Shown in pieces: positions 26,114 to 35,245 of a stretch of DNA of 64,000 nucleotides. The stretch comes from Shewanella livingstonensis (lineage in GTDB: Bacteria > Pseudomonadota > Gammaproteobacteria > Enterobacterales > Shewanellaceae). The number at the start of each line of letters is the position of its first letter. Within the stretch, counting starts at the first letter, position 1. Made by a program: the position numbers and the translations under genes. The stretch is from positions 3,730,001 to 3,794,000 of the forward strand of contig NZ_CP034015.1 in NCBI RefSeq assembly GCF_003855395.1. Reading direction: 5' to 3'. The notes below the pieces were generated by a model. It made no database searches. It had not been told where the DNA came from and saw only the letters and a list, made by a program, of their open reading frames with translations.

Positions 26114-28997
26114 AAGAGGGCTAACGGCTGACAGCGTTTTCGAGTACCGAGATGATCTGGGCTTAACTTGTGAAAAGCAAGAACACATTCAATGGGTTTG
26201 CAATATACTTAACTCATTACATATTAGTGAACGAGTATTATCTCAACAGCAGCTGCTCCTCATTAATCAAAAAATTAGAAGTGTGCCTACCGGTCGCCAA
26301 AGATCGCTATCAACTGCACTTAATCAAGTCTTACTTTACTTAAACGAAATATGTGACTGGCAACTGCCTAAAACAACAGAATCTGTCTTTCGTGATGAGT
26401 CTATGATTTGGCTATTAGGCATATTGAAAAAAAGTGAGTGTGCCAATCGGTGTTTTAGACGTTATGAACAACAGCGTCAAACGTTTATGAATCAGCGATG
26501 GCGTAACATGGGGTGGACATTGCTCGTACTGAATTTCGAAGTTGCCCCATTACCCCTTCCATATTGGAAAAAAATACTAGTAGACCCCTCTTCAATCGAA
26601 TTTTTTGAAGGACAATTTACCTTAAAGGTACCGCATTACAAACCTATCGCCACATTCTCAAATGACAACATAGCCAGCTTTACTCGTTATGCATTGCCTT
26701 CTTTTCCCTTGAAAGTTTTGCAAGATTTTTACCAGCTCAATTCTGTAAACAACTTAACCATAAAATCATTACTGAATGCCATTAATGACTGGGTAAACCT
26801 CGATCCCTATTACTTCTCTCCAATGGATCCCGCTGAGTGGTTGCGGACATTTCAATCTTTTTGGCATCATCATTATGTTATACCACCGGCATTGTTACGT
26901 GATCTAAGTGATCCGATGCGCCATGTGGCGACGCTTAGCAATTCCAAACAATCCCCTATTGGTGTTAAAAAGGAGAAGGCATTATACCAAGCACCATTGC
27001 AGCAGGCATGGAATCTAAAGGCGCATACCCCTAAAACAACTCGTACCACCTATTGGCCCCATAAAGCACTCATAAAATATTATCTAAAAGGGTCAAAGGT
27101 GCAACCCATTAAACCCGCGACTCCAGAGTGGGATCTAGAAAATGTACTCCCAAAACTGTTCTTTCACTTTACAGACGAATTATTTACAGAAGGAGGCGTT
27201 AAGCAAGAAAATCTGCAACCTAGAAGTATCGAACGCTATACGAATTTCTATCATAACTTAAGCTCATTGAGCTTTTATGATGCGAGTGAACCGGAAAAAC
27301 TGCACCAATGGGCGCATAACGAGTTCGAACGCTTAAATGAACAAACTACGCCTTGGCATTTATATAATTTTCTCCGAAGTGCTTCGCATCAAGAGCTAAC
27401 AGACCATTTAGATTTAAGCTTATTTGAGCGCCCAGAACTTCCCTCTTTAGTTGACTCGTTTCGTCTGGACGTTTCTCAAGTCAATCGTACTGTAACAAAA
27501 TTGCTTTCATCACCTAACGGTAATGCTATGCAGCGACTATTTGCCAGCGTTGCAGTTCTCCTAGGGTATTATGGTGCGATGCGACGAGGTGAAATATTAA
27601 GGCTGCGGCTTAGTGACATTAGAGTAAGCGCTCAAAATAAGCAGCTTTTCGATATCGTCATAACACATACTCCAGAGGGGCGCACAAAAAATGGTAAAAC
27701 GAGAGTCGTCAGTGCGTTGATGCCGGCTTCAGCAGCCAAGCTAATTCGTATATTACTCAAAATAAAATCGGGGAGTTGTGGCAATAAGCCACTACTGGGC
27801 TTTGAACATGAATCGATTCATGTTCGCGCAAGCCAGTATCTCTATCCTGCGACTCAAGCACTCAAAATGCTATTTGGATCTAAAGTACGCTTTCATCATT
27901 TACGACACAGCGGAGCAGAATTACTTTACTTACAAGGACTACATCTCGTTTATCAGCGACAAGAGGGTCACCTCGAAGACATTCTTCAAGATGACGCAAC
28001 TGTGGAAATGTTAACTCATGAAAGCTGTATACAACGATTTGATTTTTGGTTGGAAAGACGCCCATTTTCCCAACTGAATACAGGGTTATTATTTGACATT
28101 ATTTCAGGACAGCTAGGCCACGCTAATTATGCTACAACTCGGCGTAACTATATACATGGTATGGAGAAAATTGTTCCGTTACTGAAACCAGCTTGTCGAC
28201 AATACTCTCGAGCAGAGCTTCGCTATTTATTTGATTTACCCGCCGGCTCAAATGATATATCACGTATATTAAACACACTTTCTTCTGAGTATTCATCATT
28301 ATCGAACAAGGCAAAAAAACAATTTCAACCGATATTGGGTGAAAGCCAAGTGTTAAAAAAATTAAAACGAAATCAGTTTCTCATTAAAAATAACATTTTA
28401 CCCATTAAAAAAACACGATCTATTGATGATGACTTTGCATCACAGTGGATAAGCTCAATGCCTGTTAACTACTTCGATAAACAAATAACCACATTCCATT
28501 ACTTTTGCCAGGCTCTTTTCACATCATTGAATAAAGGCGATCTAGACTTTAATACCGTCAATGCACAATGGCACCACCTTGCACGAGGGAAATTTTTTAG
28601 TTTTACCGCTAAAGAGCGTACAGCATTAAACACACTCGGCAAACCAGAAGTCATTATTCATCAACCACAAGCATCAAGCGTCGAAACACTTAATCTTCAG
28701 TTCCAATGCCAATGCAATCAAAAAGTATTAGATGCATTTATTGCTCTGTGCCATGTGGGTTCTTTTAAGCATTACAAAGCCAATTTCGTGCTTCAACAAA
28801 ATAGAAAAAGCCTTAAAAGTAGTAAATTAAATATGGTTAAAACGCAATTTGTGCGCAGAGGAGATAGCGTCAACAAGCAGATAACACAAACCGGTAATAC
28901 CCAGCTAATTATCACTTTAGAAACCCAAATGCCATCGAAAAAACTAAAACCAATACTAGATGGTTTTTTTACCCACTTAACAACAAAATTAGGATGA
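26106..28997 (+). CDS. Large tyrosine recombinase 2 of the module (~963 aa)
   Basis: Start at the ATG at 26106 (a GTG at 26097 adds three residues). The catalytic core sits mid-protein: 'LLGYYGAMRRGEILRLRLSDI' (Arg), 'HTPEGRTKNGKTRVV' (Lys region), 'VRFHHLRHSGAELLYLQGL' (HxxR) and 'ISGQLGHANYATTRRNYIHGM' (His then Tyr). About 480 residues precede the core and about 250 follow it; the C-terminal part is Lys/Asn-rich. The total is far larger than normal integrases, matching the big partner of double-recombinase elements. Translationally coupled to the upstream gene. Confidence 0.75.
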   Translation: MARRGLTADSVFEYRDDLGLTCEKQEHIQWVCNILNSLHISERVLSQQQLLLINQKIRSVPTGRQRSLSTALNQVLLYLNEICDWQLPKTTESVFRDESMIWLLGILKKSECANRCFRRYEQQRQTFMNQRWRNMGWTLLVLNFEVAPLPLPYWKKILVDPSSIEFFEGQFTLKVPHYKPIATFSNDNIASFTRYALPSFPLKVLQDFYQLNSVNNLTIKSLLNAINDWVNLDPYYFSPMDPAEWLRTFQSFWHHHYVIPPALLRDLSDPMRHVATLSNSKQSPIGVKKEKALYQAPLQQAWNLKAHTPKTTRTTYWPHKALIKYYLKGSKVQPIKPATPEWDLENVLPKLFFHFTDELFTEGGVKQENLQPRSIERYTNFYHNLSSLSFYDASEPEKLHQWAHNEFERLNEQTTPWHLYNFLRSASHQELTDHLDLSLFERPELPSLVDSFRLDVSQVNRTVTKLLSSPNGNAMQRLFASVAVLLGYYGAMRRGEILRLRLSDIRVSAQNKQLFDIVITHTPEGRTKNGKTRVVSALMPASAAKLIRILLKIKSGSCGNKPLLGFEHESIHVRASQYLYPATQALKMLFGSKVRFHHLRHSGAELLYLQGLHLVYQRQEGHLEDILQDDATVEMLTHESCIQRFDFWLERRPFSQLNTGLLFDIISGQLGHANYATTRRNYIHGMEKIVPLLKPACRQYSRAELRYLFDLPAGSNDISRILNTLSSEYSSLSNKAKKQFQPILGESQVLKKLKRNQFLIKNNILPIKKTRSIDDDFASQWISSMPVNYFDKQITTFHYFCQALFTSLNKGDLDFNTVNAQWHHLARGKFFSFTAKERTALNTLGKPEVIIHQPQASSVETLNLQFQCQCNQKVLDAFIALCHVGSFKHYKANFVLQQNRKSLKSSKLNMVKTQFVRRGDSVNKQITQTGNTQLIITLETQMPSKKLKPILDGFFTHLTTKLG

Positions 28998-29003
28998 ATC
29001 TAT

Positions 29004-30251
29004 ATGTCGAAAATCATTTTTAAACCGGAACATCATCAGCCCATCTCTCACTTACTTGAGATGGTTAACAAGTCAGATGCCGAAGCTCGTATATCTTTTG
29101 TTATCGACGAAATGACATGCAAAATCATTGGAGGCATGGGGGATAACCTTCAAATAATAAGCCTTGAAACTGAAAAAAAATGGGGGATTAAGAATGGGAA
29201 CTGGAGCATTTCGGCAAGTAGTCTGAAGCAATATTGGAACAATCAAAAGGAGTTGGTAAAATCAAAAACTGACTTTTACATCGAGGTGAATTACAACAAA
29301 AAAAGCACATATCCATTTATAGATACATTGACTGAACACGAGTCTCGGCTCTATTTTCAAGCTAAATCAGCTATAACTGAACACCTCGATTTTTTATCGC
29401 TCGCAGAGCAATCAAAGCAACATACATTATCAACATCCAAAGCAAAGGACATCATCAAAGCAGCAGAAACTCACACGCCATTTGATACATTTGAAATCAA
29501 CAAAGAGCGAGCACAAATTCGTATCGAGCGCGACAACGAAATTATTCCATACGCTATACCAGAGTCATTAAAGCCCGAATTCAACTTGCTGCTAAATAAA
29601 GATAGCGTTTCACAACTCAGTAATCTCTGCGATTCAACTAGCGCTGAAACTGTTTCAATTTACATTGATGATGAACGAGCGATATTCAGTGATGGCAGCA
29701 GGGTAATCTCAAGCTCATTACTGTCATTACGAGACTATGCTAACAAGAAAGAAATCTCATTTACTGTTGAGCAAAAGATTGTTGTCAATATCTATACATT
29801 CAAAAAGGAAATCGAAAATTACCGCGATATAGCGTTAATTAAACAAGCAAACGAGGCGCTGCTATATATCGATAATCACTGCGTTATGTTCGCAGGCCTG
29901 ACTGACGAAACAGGTGGTAATCGGTTTTTGTCAGCAGAGCATATTGGAAAAACTCAACCGACAGTATATAGAATTGATTTAAGTGAACTGTCAAAGATAA
30001 AAGTGAAGGACATTACAACGGCAACCCAGATCAAAATCCAAATGTTGCTTGGTAGTGATGGCAAACGAAAACTTGGCTTCTACAGTGACCGAGATACTAA
30101 TCAACCATACCAAAGCGTATATGATATTGAGCTTGCTCCTGAAAAAATGAATCAAGTACTCGATGCTAAAAAAGCATTGGAGAAGAAAATCAAAGAAAAT
30201 GGCGGAGAAAAAGAGAAGCAAGGTGATCTATTAGGGTTTGGTGATGTGTAA
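29004..30251 (+). CDS. Module protein 4, possible sliding-clamp-like fold with clamp-binding-like tail (415 aa)
   Basis: ATG 6 bp after the previous stop, so part of the same operon. Three similar-looking blocks can be seen: residues 28-75 (ISFVIDEMTCKIIGG...ISLE), 150-225 (FDTFEINKERAQIRI..., 'SIYIDDERAIFSDGSRVIS') and 240-300 (FTVEQKIVVNIYTF...). Alternating beta-strand-like segments of this kind occur in DnaN-type clamps, but no clear homology is recognised. The last ten residues read QGDLLGFGDV, close to the QxDLF-type pentapeptide that binds the replication clamp. Function is inferred only from this and from its place beside the recombinases. Confidence 0.55.
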   Translation: MSKIIFKPEHHQPISHLLEMVNKSDAEARISFVIDEMTCKIIGGMGDNLQIISLETEKKWGIKNGNWSISASSLKQYWNNQKELVKSKTDFYIEVNYNKKSTYPFIDTLTEHESRLYFQAKSAITEHLDFLSLAEQSKQHTLSTSKAKDIIKAAETHTPFDTFEINKERAQIRIERDNEIIPYAIPESLKPEFNLLLNKDSVSQLSNLCDSTSAETVSIYIDDERAIFSDGSRVISSSLLSLRDYANKKEISFTVEQKIVVNIYTFKKEIENYRDIALIKQANEALLYIDNHCVMFAGLTDETGGNRFLSAEHIGKTQPTVYRIDLSELSKIKVKDITTATQIKIQMLLGSDGKRKLGFYSDRDTNQPYQSVYDIELAPEKMNQVLDAKKALEKKIKENGGEKEKQGDLLGFGDV

Positions 30252-30479
30252 ACGCACCACTTAAACAACTGACCAGCACAAAATCCTGATAATGATTGAT
30301 TAAGAAAGGATAAATGTAAAAAGTTGAGCGTCTGGCAATAAAACACTGGACAAATATACAGTGCTAGGTATATAACTAGAACTGGTTAACGAATAAGCTA
30401 TATTTTTAGCCTATTGGGAGGCACACTGAGGTGATTGACTTGCGCGATTGGTAAGTTGAGTACCCTAAAAATAGCAGTT

Positions 30480-30574
30480 GGGAGAGAGTGGCGGCAACCA
30501 CTCTCCCCCTTACCGGCTGCGAAGACTATTAATCCAGACCCAGCCGATGGCTAAATTCTAACGAATTCCATCGG
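30480..30574 (+). ncRNA. Two stem-loops in the leader of the integrase gene
   Basis: Stem-loop 1 is 30480-30507, GGGAG(AG)AGTGG against CCACTCTCCC. Stem-loop 2 is 30544-30574, CCGATGG with inner AATTC against GAATTCCATCGG. Between and around them the sequence is GC-richer than the flanks. They end about 32 bp before the integrase ATG (GATGGAGG ribosome site). This could be an RNA leader or a folded recombination site. The remaining gap, 30252-30479, shows no gene. Confidence 0.45.
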
Positions 30575-30606
30575 GTAGGGACAGATCTATTTGATGGAGG
30601 CCATTC

Positions 30607-31773
30607 ATGGTCCATATTCGCATTCGCCCCAATGGGCGTATTCAGTTCGACTTACATCTTTATGGCTGCCGTTTTCGTGAAGGCACCCAATTGATGGCCA
30701 CCCCTAAAAACCTCGCTAATGCTAAATCCATGCTCAAAAAAATGAGTGCTGAAATTGACTTAGGCACCTTTCAATACCGCGACTACTTCCCAAACAGTAA
30801 AAAAGTGGCTCAGTTTGAACAACTGCAACGTGTAGCTCATCCCGACCGCCAATACCCTTTCTTTGATAATTTTGCCAACCAGTGGTTTGAACGAAAAAAA
30901 GCCACCTGGAAAAACAGCTATCGAGATTCGGTGCGCAGTGCATTGGATAAATACCTTATCCCCCACTTCGGCAACACATTAGTCAACGAACTATCGCTGT
31001 CACAGGTGGATTACTTTCGTCAGGACTTAAGTGAAGGGGTAAAAAAAGACGGTTCTCGTTTATTGTCTAATCGGCGAATTAACTTCATCCTCTGGCCTTT
31101 GGTTGCCATTATCAGCTTAGCGGCAGAAGAGTATAAGTTTGAGTATCCACTGAGACGTTATAAGGCCTTCAAAGAAGAAAAAGCAGAGTCAAACCCCATG
31201 ACCATCGATGAGGTGCGCAAGTTTCTTGCGAGTGTGCCTAAAAAGTGGAAGGACTATTTTATCATTCGCTTCTGGACGGGCATGCGCAGCTGTGAGGTGC
31301 ATGGTTTAGAGTGGGACCACATTGATTTTGACCATCGATTAATTCGCGTTCGTCAAAATTGGGTTAATGGTGAAGTGTGTGATGTAAAAACACCAAAATC
31401 ACGCCGTGAGCTTAAGATGTGTGACACCGTATTTAATGCGTTTAAACGTATTCAAGCCGTTAAAACCGGACGATCTAACTTTGTATTTATCGCGCCGACA
31501 GGCTTACCACCTTCAACGCATTTTATAAGTCGTAAATTGTGGTTCCCCACCTTAAAAGCCGCAGGCTTAAAACTCCGTCGACCTTATGAAACACGCCATA
31601 CAGCCGCAGTGCTGCATATTGCGGCTCATGAGAACCCGCTATACATTTCCCATATGCTAGGACATAGCGACACCCGACTACTGTTTGAAGTCTATGCCCC
31701 CTATGTTGCCAATGCTTCTCGCCTTGATGGTAATGCATTTGACTCATTAATGAAAAGCGAGGGACTGGGCTAA
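30607..31773 (+). CDS. int: Tyrosine integrase with DUF3596-type arm-binding domain
   Basis: 388 aa. N-terminal arm-type DNA-binding domain (IRIRPNGRIQFDLHLYGCRFREGTQL, about 3-30), SAM-like core-binding domain (about 80-150), and a catalytic domain with Arg in TGMRSCEVHGLEWDHIDF (about 221-238), Lys around VKTPKSRREL, 'YETRHTAAVLHIAA' in place of HxLR, 'HMLGHSDTRLLFEVYAPYV' with His and Tyr. Complete and likely active. It faces the J-domain gene across 126 bp and lies at the end of the accessory block, as integrases commonly do; att sites were not identified. Confidence 0.88.
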   Translation: MVHIRIRPNGRIQFDLHLYGCRFREGTQLMATPKNLANAKSMLKKMSAEIDLGTFQYRDYFPNSKKVAQFEQLQRVAHPDRQYPFFDNFANQWFERKKATWKNSYRDSVRSALDKYLIPHFGNTLVNELSLSQVDYFRQDLSEGVKKDGSRLLSNRRINFILWPLVAIISLAAEEYKFEYPLRRYKAFKEEKAESNPMTIDEVRKFLASVPKKWKDYFIIRFWTGMRSCEVHGLEWDHIDFDHRLIRVRQNWVNGEVCDVKTPKSRRELKMCDTVFNAFKRIQAVKTGRSNFVFIAPTGLPPSTHFISRKLWFPTLKAAGLKLRRPYETRHTAAVLHIAAHENPLYISHMLGHSDTRLLFEVYAPYVANASRLDGNAFDSLMKSEGLG

Positions 31774-31789
31774 AAACCTTAGCCACTAT

Positions 31790-31818
31790 CGGCCCTGTGA
31801 CTGGGTCGATAGTGGTTT
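31790..31818 (+). terminator. Stem-loop after the integrase gene
   Basis: CCACTATCG (about 31790) pairs with CGATAGTGG (about 31810-31818), a perfect 9-bp stem, followed by TTTAG. It lies 17 bases after the integrase stop and could serve as terminator for it. Confidence 0.6.
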
Positions 31819-31899
31819 AGATTATGACCCCATCATAATAGATGAAGTGAGTATGCCAAACGCTTAAAACGTCAGCGATGACATCTCGACAAACAAAAT

Positions 31900-33081
31900 C
31901 TAATCTAGAAAATCTTCAAACATGCCAAACCCCATCATGTCATTCAATTCCTGCTGATGCATTCGCTGACTTAACTGTTCACGCAGGGCTTGCACCGTCG
32001 TGACGTTATTGATCTTAGCGTATAGTGCTTCAGCTTCAATGATCAGCAGATCGCCATACTGTTGCAACGTTTTTGCGCGCGACGCCTTTCCGCCACCGCC
32101 AAAACGACGCCAAATTTCCGATTTAATGTCGTTGCCATGCTGCATAAATTGATGATCTTGGTTTAGTAATGCTATTTTTGAATATAGCGCGGCTTCCACT
32201 CGCTTTATCATGTCCTCATCAGCGATGAGTTTATATTCGGGCAAATGTTCCTGTGCCATCATCAGTAACGCGAGCGCATCTTTATCTTTTTTAGCCTGGG
32301 AAAGAAGCTGCATCAAGTCCTTCTTTAAGGCTTTTTGCGCAGGATCTTGCTCCTTATCAGGATGAAGTTGATTAGCGAGTTGTCGATACAGTTTCGTCAT
32401 CGCTTTATCTTCAAATAACGCAGTGCTCATCGGTAATTCAGAGTCATCGTTTTCGAATGAAAAGTCATCACCCATGTCCCAGCCTGGTTCATCCCACTCA
32501 ACATCATCTTGATGTTCATCCTGAGCTTCTGCGTTATTGCTTTGGCTGAGCATGTCATGAATATACGCTTGAAAACGTTCAGGATGATGTATCATATCAA
32601 TAAGCTCTTCGTTGCTTAAAGGCAACCACTCACCGAACATTCCAAACAGATCTTCCCTTAGCGCCTCAAGCTCTTCATCACTCACCGTTTGCTTTGGCAT
32701 CGTCGATTGAAAATCAATCAATAATGAAGTAAAAAACTCTCGCAAATCAGTTGTGCTAATGGGATTAAATGGGTTGGCCTCAAGTATAGTGAGCTCCTCT
32801 TCAATCCAACCATAAAGTTCAACCCTTTGGTTACCCTTAATCGTTTTGCGTGGCACAAACGTTAGTAAATGTTGGACCCACTTTCCGGTCGCAGCACACA
32901 CAACATGCTCTTTTGATTCGATTAGCGGTTTAAACTCTTCATAAAAACCCTCTAATTTTGCGCGATAGCGTTGATTACGTGCTTGTTTTTTCTCAACGTC
33001 TAACCATAATTTTTCGAGTTTTTGCGACTGTTTGTTAGATTTGTTGAGCTCAGAATTGTCGATAATGGTCATTAATGTCAT
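31900..33081 (-). CDS. J-domain-like (DnaJ-related) protein
   Basis: 393 aa. A J-domain-like segment lies near residues 228-275: 'LYRQLANQLHPDKEQDPAQKALKKDLMQLLSQAKKDKDALALLMMA', with the HPD tripeptide that stimulates Hsp70 ATPase. The N-terminal half is a long charged helix, then an Asp/Glu-rich acidic linker (about 185-220), and the C-terminal part is helical with a GGGGKAS patch. It is probably a chromosomal co-chaperone-like gene of unknown client. An alternative start at 33072 is possible. Confidence 0.75.
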   Translation of the reverse strand: MTLMTIIDNSELNKSNKQSQKLEKLWLDVEKKQARNQRYRAKLEGFYEEFKPLIESKEHVVCAATGKWVQHLLTFVPRKTIKGNQRVELYGWIEEELTILEANPFNPISTTDLREFFTSLLIDFQSTMPKQTVSDEELEALREDLFGMFGEWLPLSNEELIDMIHHPERFQAYIHDMLSQSNNAEAQDEHQDDVEWDEPGWDMGDDFSFENDDSELPMSTALFEDKAMTKLYRQLANQLHPDKEQDPAQKALKKDLMQLLSQAKKDKDALALLMMAQEHLPEYKLIADEDMIKRVEAALYSKIALLNQDHQFMQHGNDIKSEIWRRFGGGGKASRAKTLQQYGDLLIIEAEALYAKINNVTTVQALREQLSQRMHQQELNDMMGFGMFEDFLD

Positions 33082-33246
33082 GCAGAGTACCGTATTGAAG
33101 CTTTTTTGATTTCAGTGAGTGTATTATCAAGAATGATATCGTTTCATCAACCTTGACGCTAGGTTCTTGGTGACTAAATGTATGTAACAGCCACGTACAG
33201 AGCGCAGTAATTGTCACCGCCGTTTACGTTCAATTTCCCCTTTGCA

Positions 33247-33806
33247 GCGCCCCATCTTCTGAACAATTAAAAGCGAACACCTGGGTTCCGGCTTTAACAG
33301 CGTTACCGGAACGACGTAGTCGAGCAGCGCCCCATCTTCTGAACAATTAAAAGCGAACACCTGGATTCCGGCTTTAACAGTGTTACCGGAATGACGTAGT
33401 CGAGCAGCGCCCCATCTTCTGAACAATTAAAAGCGAACACCTGGGTTCCGGCTTTAACAGCGTTACCGGAATGACGTAGTCGAGCAGCGCCCCATCTCCT
33501 GAACAATTAAAAGCGAACACCTGGGTTCCGGCTTTAACAGCGTTACCGGAACGACGTAGTCGAGCAGCGCCCCATCTCCTGAACAATTAAAAGCGAACAC
33601 CTGGGTTCCGGCTTTAACAGCGTTACCGGAACGACGTAGTCGAGCAGCGCCCTATCTCCTGAATAATTAAAAGCGAACACCTGGGTTCCGGCTTTAACAG
33701 CGTTACCGGAACGACGTAATCGAGCAGCGCCCCATCTTCTGAACAATTAAAAGCGAACACCTGGGTTCCGGCTTTAACAGCGTTACCGGAACGACGTAGT
33801 CGAGCA
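33247..33806. repeat. 80-bp tandem repeat, seven copies
   Basis: GCGCCCCATCT starts at 33247, 33327, 33407, 33487, 33567, 33647 and 33727: seven units with an exact 80-bp period and only a few substitutions. Each contains an inverted repeat (GTTCCGG ... CCGGAAC, 14-base loop) and CGAC-GTA-GTCG. Because 80 is not a multiple of 3, every frame drifts, producing several chance minus-strand frames of 67-70 aa that should not be annotated as genes. The array ends 13 bp after the rmlC stop. The remaining gap (33082-33246) shows nothing. Confidence 0.95.
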
Positions 33807-33819
33807 GCCAAGCTAAATG

Positions 33820-34368
33820 CTATAAACATTGTGCGTGCTTGAGCAATACACTTAGGTGAGCATCTCTATTTGATAATAAAGGTGGGTTAGTTAACGGCCA
33901 TTGAATGCCAATAGCGGGGTCATTCCAGGCAATACTCTCTTCAGATCCAGGGCAATAATAATCAGTACATTTGTAAATAAATTCAGCCTGGTCGCTTGTT
34001 ACATAAAAACCATGGGCAAAGCCTTCTGGGATCCACAACTGGCGTTTATTGGCGGCAGATAAGTAAACGCCGACCCATTGACCAAAGGTAGGTGAGCCTT
34101 TACGAATATCGACGCTCACATCAAATACTTCACCGCTCACGACACGTACCAGCTTTCCTTGAGTGTGTTGTGTTTGATAATGTAAACCGCGTAATGTTCC
34201 CTTGTTCGACTTGGAATGGTTATCCTGTACAAAAATGGTAGGCTTGCCTGTCACGAGTGCTTCAAACTGTTGCTGGCTCCACGTCTGCATAAAAAAGCCA
34301 CGATCATCGCCAAACACGGTGGGCTCTATAATCTTCACATCTGGAATTTGTGTAGCGATGACGTTCAT
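33820..34368 (-). CDS. rmlC: dTDP-4-dehydrorhamnose 3,5-epimerase
   Basis: 182 aa, standard length. RmlC cupin motifs: 'FGDDRGFFMQTW', 'VQDNHSKSNKGTLRGLHYQ' with the catalytic His of the LRGLHYQ motif, 'GEVFDVSVDIRKGSPTFGQW', 'WIPEGFAHGFYV', 'YKCTDYYCPGSEESIAWNDP'. Third step of dTDP-L-rhamnose synthesis, epimerising C3 and C5. Overlaps rmlD by 4 bp and is the last gene of the operon rmlB-A-D-C; the 80-bp repeat array follows directly. Confidence 0.97.
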   Translation of the reverse strand: MNVIATQIPDVKIIEPTVFGDDRGFFMQTWSQQQFEALVTGKPTIFVQDNHSKSNKGTLRGLHYQTQHTQGKLVRVVSGEVFDVSVDIRKGSPTFGQWVGVYLSAANKRQLWIPEGFAHGFYVTSDQAEFIYKCTDYYCPGSEESIAWNDPAIGIQWPLTNPPLLSNRDAHLSVLLKHAQCL

Positions 34369-35243
34369 CGTGAATACTCTTCAATGTTGACTAATGCGGC
34401 TTGCCAATCACTTTGCACAAGACCAAATTCTTGATTGATTTTATCACAATTTAAACGTGAGTTTGCTGGGCGCTTTGCGGGGGTGGGATAGTCTAGCGTT
34501 GTGATATGGGGAACTTGAATGGGCTGTTTCAATACGCCTTGCGCTAGCGCAAGGTCAAAAATTTTTGTCGCAAAAACATGCCAGCTGACATGAGGAAAAC
34601 CAGAATAATGGTATATCCCGTAGGCTTGATGACCATCAACGAGCTGTTTCACAATTGTCACTATGGCATTGGCAATATCACCCGCATAGGTTGGGCCGCC
34701 AAACTGATCGGCAACAACCCCTATAGACGTTTTGGTTTTAGCAAGACGCAGCATGGTGTTGACAAAATTATGCCCATGCTCAGCAAATGCCCAACTGGTT
34801 CTGAGTATAATATGTTGCGAACACGCTCGTGCAACCGCTTGTTCACCAGCGAGTTTACTTCGGCCATACTCACTTTGAGGTTCGGTGTTATCAGTCTCAA
34901 CATAAGCGGCAAGACTGTCACCAGCAAAAACATAATCGGTCGAAATATGGATGATAATGGCATTGATATTATTCGCGGCAACGGCAAGGTTAAATGGTCC
35001 ATCACGATTAACAGCATAGGCCAATGCGCTTTCTTGTTCCGCGTTATCAACTGCGGTATAAGCAGCTGCATTGATAATGATATTGGGTGAAAACTCAGCA
35101 ATAACCTTATTGACCCTAATAGGGTCTGTTATATCAAGCTGGTCACGATCTAATGCCAACAAGGTGACATCTGGTAGAGTATTAAGTTGCTTAACTAAAC
35201 ACCTAGCAATTTGGCCATTTTTACCTGTGACCAATATGTTCAT
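34365..35243 (-). CDS. rmlD: dTDP-4-dehydrorhamnose reductase
   Basis: 292 aa from the ATG at 35243 (TTG at 35249 is the alternative), 2 bp after the rmlA stop. NAD(P)-binding GKNGQIA at the N-terminus, the SDR Tyr-x3-Lys as 'YGRSKLAGEQ' (about 126-129), and the 'RTSWAF' and 'FGGPTYAGD' RmlD blocks. It reduces dTDP-4-dehydro-L-rhamnose to dTDP-L-rhamnose. Overlaps rmlC by 4 bp. Confidence 0.97.
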   Translation of the reverse strand: MNILVTGKNGQIARCLVKQLNTLPDVTLLALDRDQLDITDPIRVNKVIAEFSPNIIINAAAYTAVDNAEQESALAYAVNRDGPFNLAVAANNINAIIIHISTDYVFAGDSLAAYVETDNTEPQSEYGRSKLAGEQAVARACSQHIILRTSWAFAEHGHNFVNTMLRLAKTKTSIGVVADQFGGPTYAGDIANAIVTIVKQLVDGHQAYGIYHYSGFPHVSWHVFATKIFDLALAQGVLKQPIQVPHITTLDYPTPAKRPANSRLNCDKINQEFGLVQSDWQAALVNIEEYSR

Positions 35244-35245
35244 AC

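Noticed and set aside
33214..33829. Several overlapping 67-70-aa minus-strand frames starting MFRRWGAARLRRSGN...
   Set aside because: They are the three reading frames of the 80-bp tandem repeat, not genes; they repeat the same peptide in register with the repeat.
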